NCBI GenBank assembly: GCA_002348825.1
Contig: DEBN01000004.1
Coordinates: forward strand, 1-34,954
Direction of reading: 5' to 3'
Source: Gammaproteobacteria bacterium UBA2955
Lineage (GTDB): Bacteria > Pseudomonadota > Gammaproteobacteria > Pseudomonadales > Azotimanducaceae
Length of the DNA stretch: 34,954 bases
The notes beneath the pieces were generated by a model. The model searched no databases and was not told where the DNA came from. It worked only from the letters and a program-made list of their open reading frames with translations. The stretch's first letter is position 1. Each line of letters opens with the position of its first letter. Shown piece after piece: positions 29,059 to 34,954 of this stretch. The position numbers and the translations under genes are program-made.

Positions 29059-30330
29059 TCAATTGAATGCTTTGGAAGGGGTTCGATGCAACAATACGCC
29101 CACTCTGGCTTGGTGCAGAGCGCCCCAAGCCATTACAACCAGCGTCGCGAGCAATCCATAGCGAATACTTTCTAGCCCGTATGCGGGTGCTGCAAGGTCG
29201 CTGATATAGCCGACACCCACGGGCCCCAAGCCCAACCCAACGATATTAAGAATGAACAGGTTGATTGCAGCCATGACCGCGCGCATTTCCACGGGTGCGA
29301 GGGATTGTAAGATTGCGAAGTTGGTGCCGATATACACGCCACCCAATGCCGCTGGGCCGATAAACCAGACGATCGCCCAAACCGGATCAGCGGTGAGGTA
29401 GCAAAGTACTGCCGACGGTAAGTAGACAGCGGTGGTTAAACATACGATCCACGCACGCCAACCCTCGGAAATGCGCGCCCAACGATCTGCGAAGAAGCCG
29501 CCGAAGAAGGTGCCAAGGCCGCCGCCAACGCCAATAGCGAGCGCGAGAAACGTTCCGGACTCCGCGGTAGTAAAGCCGTGCACACGCTGAAAATAAACCG
29601 GCGCCCAGGCAATCGCCGCATAGCCGGCCATGGAGATTAAGCTGTTGGCGATGACCAACTGTCGCGTCGCTGGGCTGTTCAGCATGTAGCGTACCACCGC
29701 CCAAAAAGGCGGAGCTATGGGCTTTTCTGCCAAACCATCGGCGTAGCCTCTTGGGGGTTCAACCATGGTCATGCGCACGATCAGCGCGATGACCAAACCC
29801 GGAACGCCAGCAGCCACAAATGCCCAGCGCCAGCCAATCCATTCATTAACCCAGCCACCGATTAAATAGCCGAGCATTATGCCAAAGTTAACGCCTAGGC
29901 CGAATATCGCCATAGCGGTTGCGCGTTCCTCGGGTTTGTATAGATCAGAGATGATCGAATGAGAGGGTGGATTTGATCCCGCTTCGCCTACACCCACGCC
30001 AATGCGAGCCAGTAACAGTTGCCAGAACTGCACTGCTAGGCCGCAAAAAACAGTCATAGCGCTCCATAGGGAAATAGAGAATGCGATCAGGTTACGACGA
30101 TTATGGCGATCGGCCCACATCGCCATAGGCATGCCCAATGTGGCGTAAAACAGCGCGAACATAAAACCTGTGAGCAGCCCAAGTTGCGTGTCGCTGATTT
30201 GGAAGGCCTGCTTAATAGGCTCCTGCAAAATTGCCACAATCTGCCGATCGACATGACTGGCGGTAAAAACTATGACCAGCAGGAATAGAGTGTAGCCACG
30301 TTGGCGGCTGGAAATCGTAGTATCGTTCAT
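29059..30330 (-). CDS. MFS transporter
   Basis: A 423-residue, about 12-helix transporter. The start is ATG 30330 (MNDTTISSRQRGYTLFLL); the upstream 64 open codons run through the divergent gene and are not coding. The first cytoplasmic loop has GMPMAMWADRHNRRN, close to the MFS A-motif (G-x-x-x-D-R-x-x-R-R), and ASHVDRQIVAILQEPIKQ in TM1 with the exposed DRQ pattern of the spinster-type subgroup. The central loop PRGYADGLAEKPIAPPFW is cytoplasmic. Substrate unknown; subgroup members include hexuronate or organic anion porters and lysolipid transporters. It is divergent from the enoyl-CoA hydratase gene by 57 bases. Confidence 0.9.
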   Translation of the reverse strand: MNDTTISSRQRGYTLFLLVIVFTASHVDRQIVAILQEPIKQAFQISDTQLGLLTGFMFALFYATLGMPMAMWADRHNRRNLIAFSISLWSAMTVFCGLAVQFWQLLLARIGVGVGEAGSNPPSHSIISDLYKPEERATAMAIFGLGVNFGIMLGYLIGGWVNEWIGWRWAFVAAGVPGLVIALIVRMTMVEPPRGYADGLAEKPIAPPFWAVVRYMLNSPATRQLVIANSLISMAGYAAIAWAPVYFQRVHGFTTAESGTFLALAIGVGGGLGTFFGGFFADRWARISEGWRAWIVCLTTAVYLPSAVLCYLTADPVWAIVWFIGPAALGGVYIGTNFAILQSLAPVEMRAVMAAINLFILNIVGLGLGPVGVGYISDLAAPAYGLESIRYGLLATLVVMAWGALHQARVGVLLHRTPSKAFN

Positions 30331-30387
30331 GGCTAGAGTATGCGCAGGGGCACGGCGCAAATAAAGAAAAACTATGAAGGGATCACT

Positions 30388-31227
30388 ATGAGGACTGATT
30401 TTGCTTTGTTGAGCGCACAGGTCGCAGGCGGTGTTGCGACGGTAACGATCGACAACCCACCGATAAACGTTATTACTCTGCCGCTGTATCGAGAACTCAT
30501 GCAGGTGATCGAGGAGATTCAAAACGATCCAGAGTTATCGGTGGCGGTGTTTAAGAGTGCGAATCCGGATTTTTTTCTGGCGCATTTTGATGTTGAGGCG
30601 ATTTTACAATTTCCGATTGATGGCGACGCCGAGCGCAGTGCGGAACTCAACCCGTTCCACCTGATGTGCGAGCGCCTGCGCAACATGGACAAGGTGACCA
30701 TTGCGCAGATTGAAGGCCGGGTGGGTGGCGGCGGTAGTGAATTGGTCGCGAGTATGGATATGCGGTTTGGAGTAACCGGCCAAACCATCGTCAATCAGAT
30801 GGAGGTGCCGCTGGGCATTTTGCCGGGTGGCAGCGGCACTCAACGCCTGCCACGGCTTGTTGGTCGAGGCCGTGCCATGGAGATTATTCTCGGTGGTGAA
30901 GACCTTGACGCGGAAACGGCCGAACGTTGGGGTTATCTGAACCGGATTTACCCGGCTTCGGAGATTGATGGCGCGGTTAATAATCTGGCTCAGCGCATCG
31001 CGCGTTTCCCGCGACCTGCAGTGCGTTTGGCAAAAGCGTCTGTTAACGCCGCAGAGCTGCCGTTGGGTCAAGGTCTGTCGGAAGAGGCCTATCTGTTCGC
31101 GCGGTTGTTACGTACCGACGAGGCGCAACAGGCCATGGGTAAGTTTATGGCTATTGGCGGTCAGACTCGTGAAGGCGAGATGCGAGTTGCGGACTTGGTC
31201 GACGAGCTCACGCGTAACGACGAATGA
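30388..31227 (+). CDS. Second enoyl-CoA hydratase/isomerase family protein
   Basis: The ATG at 30388 with GAAGGG upstream gives 279 residues, dropping 16 in-frame codons that overlap the promoter zone. The crotonase core is there: PPINVITLPLYREL, FFLAHFDVEA as the first oxyanion segment, GRVGGGGSELVASMDMRFG with E118 and MEVPLGILPGGSGTQRLPR with E139, 21 residues apart. The first oxyanion segment has HFD where most have SGGDL/AGADI, so acyl-CoA binding may differ; a hydratase, isomerase or hydrolase activity is possible. Its 3' end overlaps the lptG 3' end by 20 bases on the opposite strand. Confidence 0.9.
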   Translation: MRTDFALLSAQVAGGVATVTIDNPPINVITLPLYRELMQVIEEIQNDPELSVAVFKSANPDFFLAHFDVEAILQFPIDGDAERSAELNPFHLMCERLRNMDKVTIAQIEGRVGGGGSELVASMDMRFGVTGQTIVNQMEVPLGILPGGSGTQRLPRLVGRGRAMEIILGGEDLDAETAERWGYLNRIYPASEIDGAVNNLAQRIARFPRPAVRLAKASVNAAELPLGQGLSEEAYLFARLLRTDEAQQAMGKFMAIGGQTREGEMRVADLVDELTRNDE

Positions 31228-32284
31228 GCAGCCAGCCACATACCGCGTAAGCGCAGATCGGCACCGCTACCGCCAGCGCAGCGGGGAGGGCGAACACCAC
31301 TGCCATGGGCGCAAATAGATCCTGCAGGTATTTGAATATCAGGCCTACGAGCATCCCCAGCGCCAAACGCGGACCCAAGCCGGTTCCGCGCATGGGACCC
31401 AGCACAATAGCCAGAGCTAACAAAGCCATACCGAAATAGCTCAGTGGCTTAAGTATTCTCGACCACATAGCCAACTGATATTGGGTCGCCTGCAGGTGTT
31501 GTTGCTGTAAAAAATTTATCTGATCTAAGAGGCCCAGAAGTGACATTTTTTTTGGTTCAAGAAACGCTTGATTGGACAGCAGTTGTGGCGTCATAGCGTT
31601 GGCCCAAACGGATTGCGCGAAATTATTGACGGTGGTCGCCTCCGCTGAAACCACCGCCTCGCTAACGTTGTGCAACACCCACTGCTGTTTGTTGGCGTCA
31701 AAGTTTGCAGACTCGGCAACCAAACTGCGTCCAAGTTTTTGGTTTGGATCCAGCCAATACTGACGCACGCCCCACAGCGTGCCGCCGTTATCCTCTGTCA
31801 TGGTCTGAATGTGCATGTACAGACGATCGTCCCTGATCCAAAACCCGCCTTTGCGCTGCATAGCATCGCGCCCGTATTGCGCATTCAGTTTAGCCACCTC
31901 TGCCGCCTGCTCAGCTTTCGGTGCGAGGTATTCGCTTAATGTGAAGCTTACGCCGAGGCACAGCAATAAGGACGGAATAAGTCCTGCGATCAGGCGAGCG
32001 GGTGATGTCCCTGCGGCACGCAACGCAGTCAGTTCGCCCTGTTCAGCGAGTTGTCCGAGGGCCGCCAGATAACCGATAAAGACACTGTACAGAAGTAAAT
32101 CGTCAAGACGTCGGGGCAAAGTTCGCCATAGATAGTTCAGCGCGTCATCTAGGCCATAGCGCTCGGCCCCTTCCGCCAATTCGTCGAAAAGGGCGAACAA
32201 CAACATCATGCTGGTCAACCCCGCCGCCACCAGCGCGATGGCGCGAAGGCTACGAGCTGTTAGATAGCGGTCAATGGTCAACAT
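31208..32284 (-). CDS. lptG: LptG-like lipopolysaccharide transport permease
   Basis: LptG forms the inner-membrane part of the LptB2FG complex that extracts lipopolysaccharide toward LptC and LptA. The 358-residue protein (start ATG 32284, MLTIDRYLTARSL) has the YjgP/YjgQ fold: three N-terminal membrane helices with LAEQGELTALRAAGTSPARL, a periplasmic jelly-roll domain (about residues 125-265), and three C-terminal helices beginning with YQLAMWSRILKPLS and ending with WLLIRRY. It matches LptG more than LptF (DRY start, WS-x-I-x-x-PLS block). No lptF is adjacent, unlike the usual pair. The ATG overlaps the SulP stop by seven bases (ATGTTGA). Confidence 0.88.
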   Translation of the reverse strand: MLTIDRYLTARSLRAIALVAAGLTSMMLLFALFDELAEGAERYGLDDALNYLWRTLPRRLDDLLLYSVFIGYLAALGQLAEQGELTALRAAGTSPARLIAGLIPSLLLCLGVSFTLSEYLAPKAEQAAEVAKLNAQYGRDAMQRKGGFWIRDDRLYMHIQTMTEDNGGTLWGVRQYWLDPNQKLGRSLVAESANFDANKQQWVLHNVSEAVVSAEATTVNNFAQSVWANAMTPQLLSNQAFLEPKKMSLLGLLDQINFLQQQHLQATQYQLAMWSRILKPLSYFGMALLALAIVLGPMRGTGLGPRLALGMLVGLIFKYLQDLFAPMAVVFALPAALAVAVPICAYAVCGWLLIRRYA

Positions 32285-34164
32285 GAAGCGCCACACTGCT
32301 CGCCGCTCAGGCTTTTGAAAGCTTGGTCGGCGGTAAAAAAGATCTCGCCACTGAGAACCGTAGGTAATTCGGTTTTTTCGAGTTGTGCGGTTAATGGCCC
32401 TTTAATGTCACTGCAATGCAGTTGGACGCCGGAGCGTTGAAGTTTCTGATTGACGCGCAAGAGCATTGCAAGGCCGGTTGCATCGATATGGTTTACCGCA
32501 TTGCACACCAGTAACAGGTGTTTGGTGGCTTGGCGGCCGGCGACGCGCCGCAGCAGCTTTTCTTCAATTTGCCCGGCGTTTGCGAAATAGATGTTTTCGT
32601 CGATACGCAGGGCAAGAATGTGCTCATGCAGCTGCACCGCGTAGCGCTTAACGGATCTGAATTGCTCGCTCTCTCCTAGTCGACCGACTTGTGTGATGTT
32701 GGGCTGACTGGAGTTGCGGATAAATAGAGCGATTGACAAAGCGACGCCGGCCAACAGACCCAGCTCAACGCCGAGCACTAGAACCAAAGCCATAGTGGCC
32801 AGTTCCGTTACGGAATCGTCACGATAAATGTCCCAGTTGGAGCGTATTTTGCTGAAGTCGATGAGGCCGAATACCGAAGTCGTTACAATTGCGGCCAATA
32901 CCGCGTTCGGCAGGCTGACAAACAAATTGGCGGCGAACACCAATGTTAGGACGACGACAACGGCGCAAACCAATGAGCTTGCAGGGGTGCGGGCGCCGGC
33001 GGCGAAGTTGACACTGGAGCGCGAAAACGAACCGGCGACTGGGTAGGCCCCGGTGAAACCTGCACCAATATTGGCGAGTCCCAATGCCAGTAATTCTTGA
33101 TTCGCGTTGATGCGGTCGTTGGATCGGCCGGCGAGGGTGGTGCCGATAGAATAGCTCTCAACATAAGAAACTATCGCGATGATCAGCGCAGCGGGTAATA
33201 ACTCCAGCCAGAGCTCCAAAGTCATCGGTGGAATCGTTAATTGCGGCAAGCCAGTTGGGATCGCTCCAACCGTTGCGAGATTGCTCTGCAAGTCAAGGGT
33301 GGCAACGACAAGGGTAGCGACCATTGCAACGATCATCGGTCCGACACGGGTCAGGGGGTGTTGCTGCGCTGCGGTAACGCCGAGAGCGTGCAGTAGTCTG
33401 CTGATGAGTGGCCGACTGACGGATAGGAACAGTAATGAACCAACGCCAAAAACTATCGCGTACGGGTTCATGAGAGACATTTGCTGCAATAAACCTGTCA
33501 GCGCGGAGCTGGGATTTGTATTGTCGTCGACGCTAACGCCGGTAAGACCGGGCAATTGACTGATAATGATCAAAATCGCAGCGGCATTCACAAACCCGCT
33601 TATCACCGGATGACTTAGCAGTGTCACCAACCCACCCATTTTAGTGATGCGCAAAGCGCCCAAAAGCAATCCAACCTGCAAACACAGCAGTGTTGTTATG
33701 CCGAGATAGGCTTCGCTGTAGCGCGGTGCAAGCTCGCTTACCGTTGCTGTGACAAGTAGGGCGGCTATGGCCACAGGGCCTACTACCAGTTGTTTAGAAC
33801 TGCCGAATACGGCGTAGATCACCATCGGCAACAGGCATGCATAGAGACCCGATTGCGGTGGCACGCCGGCTAAAAGCGCGTAGGCAACGGCTTGTGGAAT
33901 TGTCACCATACCGACAATAAGGCCGGCCATAACGTCGTGCCCAAAATCGCTGCGTTGGTAATCGCCGATAATCCCGACCAATGGCACGACGCGACGCCAG
34001 TCGCGTAGCCCACGACGTATACGTAAGCCTAAGCGCATGGCGTTTTGCGCCGAATAGAGCCGAAGAAACCTAGAGCAGCCATTGTCATCCGCCAAGTCTA
34101 TCAGTTGTAATTGGCGCAAGGGCAAAGGCTGTTGCCGGTGCGGCGTCAGATTCGCCAAAGGCAT
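32278..34164 (-). CDS. SulP family inorganic anion transporter with STAS domain
   Basis: A 628-residue SulP protein. GIIGDYQRSDFGHDVMAGLIVGMVTIPQAVAYALLAGVPPQSGLYACLLP (residues about 63-112) is the diagnostic SulP entry region, followed by the helices of the UraA-like fold and a C-terminal STAS domain at about 505-615 with NHIDATGLAML (D561, T563). Members carry sulfate, bicarbonate, chloride or organic anions with H+ or Na+; the substrate cannot be told. ATG 34164 is used here, but the ATG at 34038 (MRLGLRIRRG) also precedes the fold and may be correct; neither has a strong ribosome site. It is divergent from the formaldehyde dehydrogenase gene and overlaps lptG. Confidence 0.92.
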   Translation of the reverse strand: MPLANLTPHRQQPLPLRQLQLIDLADDNGCSRFLRLYSAQNAMRLGLRIRRGLRDWRRVVPLVGIIGDYQRSDFGHDVMAGLIVGMVTIPQAVAYALLAGVPPQSGLYACLLPMVIYAVFGSSKQLVVGPVAIAALLVTATVSELAPRYSEAYLGITTLLCLQVGLLLGALRITKMGGLVTLLSHPVISGFVNAAAILIIISQLPGLTGVSVDDNTNPSSALTGLLQQMSLMNPYAIVFGVGSLLFLSVSRPLISRLLHALGVTAAQQHPLTRVGPMIVAMVATLVVATLDLQSNLATVGAIPTGLPQLTIPPMTLELWLELLPAALIIAIVSYVESYSIGTTLAGRSNDRINANQELLALGLANIGAGFTGAYPVAGSFSRSSVNFAAGARTPASSLVCAVVVVLTLVFAANLFVSLPNAVLAAIVTTSVFGLIDFSKIRSNWDIYRDDSVTELATMALVLVLGVELGLLAGVALSIALFIRNSSQPNITQVGRLGESEQFRSVKRYAVQLHEHILALRIDENIYFANAGQIEEKLLRRVAGRQATKHLLLVCNAVNHIDATGLAMLLRVNQKLQRSGVQLHCSDIKGPLTAQLEKTELPTVLSGEIFFTADQAFKSLSGEQCGASC

Positions 34165-34241
34165 TGAGCGGAACGTTAATAATGCAGTGAACTCGGAGTA
34201 GTAGACAGAGTAAGCTAGAGTAGTTGTTCGATATAAAATAA

Positions 34242-34954
<713 letters not shown>

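Noticed and set aside
30331..30522. N-terminal extension of the MFS transporter
   Set aside because: It runs through the upstream hydratase 5' end, is not hydrophobic and has no ribosome site; ATG 30330 directly precedes the first membrane helix.

Overview
The window looks like chromosomal DNA from a free-living, probably marine or aquatic, gammaproteobacterium. The evidence is the cmoA/cmoB pair, a gammaproteobacterial-type OmpR/EnvZ pair, an LptG protein, a class III (glutathione) alcohol dehydrogenase, and many acyl-CoA and flavin/F420-type oxidoreductases typical of lipid-degrading oligotrophs. I see no insertion sequence, phage gene, CRISPR array, rRNA or tRNA. Coding density is high and genes are closely packed, often with 4-base ATGA overlaps.

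Layout. 1-1070 (-): 5' part of an APC amino-acid permease. 1214-2873 (+): small unknown protein, phytanoyl-CoA-dioxygenase-like enzyme, SmrA-like protein. 2898-3224 (-): DUF4156-type lipoprotein. 3292-8951 (-): probable operon lemA, M48 membrane protease, cmoA, cmoB, winged-helix/TM protein, acyl-CoA dehydrogenase. 9100-10718 (+): flavin reductase coupled to a nitronate-monooxygenase-like enzyme, ended by a perfect hairpin. 10771-11640 (-): luciferase-like F420-type oxidoreductase. 11781-13190 (+): MATE exporter. 13206-19720 (-): seven co-directional genes headed by a glutathione peroxidase, then an SMP-30-like lactonase, LCAD-type acyl-CoA dehydrogenase, YceI protein, ANK/MATE-like membrane protein, alpha/beta hydrolase, and a fused CinA-like/nucleotidylyltransferase protein. 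20022-21206 (+): thiolase. 21299-24153 (+): secreted unknown protein plus OmpR/EnvZ-type two-component pair. 24440-26226 (+): enoyl-CoA hydratase and a two-gene MaoC hot-dog dehydratase. 26275-28254 (-): SDR, YciI protein, HSL-type esterase. 28399-28998 (+): ClpP-like protease. 29059-30330 (-): MFS transporter. 30388-31227 (+): second enoyl-CoA hydratase. 31208-34164 (-): SulP transporter translationally overlapping LptG. 34263-end (+): start of S-(hydroxymethyl)glutathione dehydrogenase.

Main discovery. The glutathione peroxidase at 19720-19241 (-) is read through an in-frame UGA at codon 36, exactly where the family has its catalytic selenocysteine or cysteine. Twenty bases after the UGA sits the 6-base loop of a perfect 7-bp hairpin, which is the architecture of a bacterial SECIS element. 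This is therefore very likely a bacterial selenoprotein, and ordinary gene calling would shorten it to a 115-residue fragment that begins after the active site. It also lacks the resolving cysteine of thioredoxin-type Cys-GPx enzymes, which fits a glutathione-using Sec enzyme.

Together the genes suggest a lifestyle of beta-oxidation of varied acyl-CoAs (two ACADs, thiolase, two crotonases, MaoC pair, PhyH) with redox and carbonyl detoxification (Sec-GPx, formaldehyde dehydrogenase, SMP-30, nitronate monooxygenase) and envelope maintenance (LptG, OmpR/EnvZ, LemA/M48). Other points worth attention are the NMN-deamidase-like/NMNAT-like fusion, an LptG without adjacent LptF, an SDR with Phe in place of its catalytic Tyr, a decaglycine run in a MaoC subunit, and a possible small RNA after envZ.
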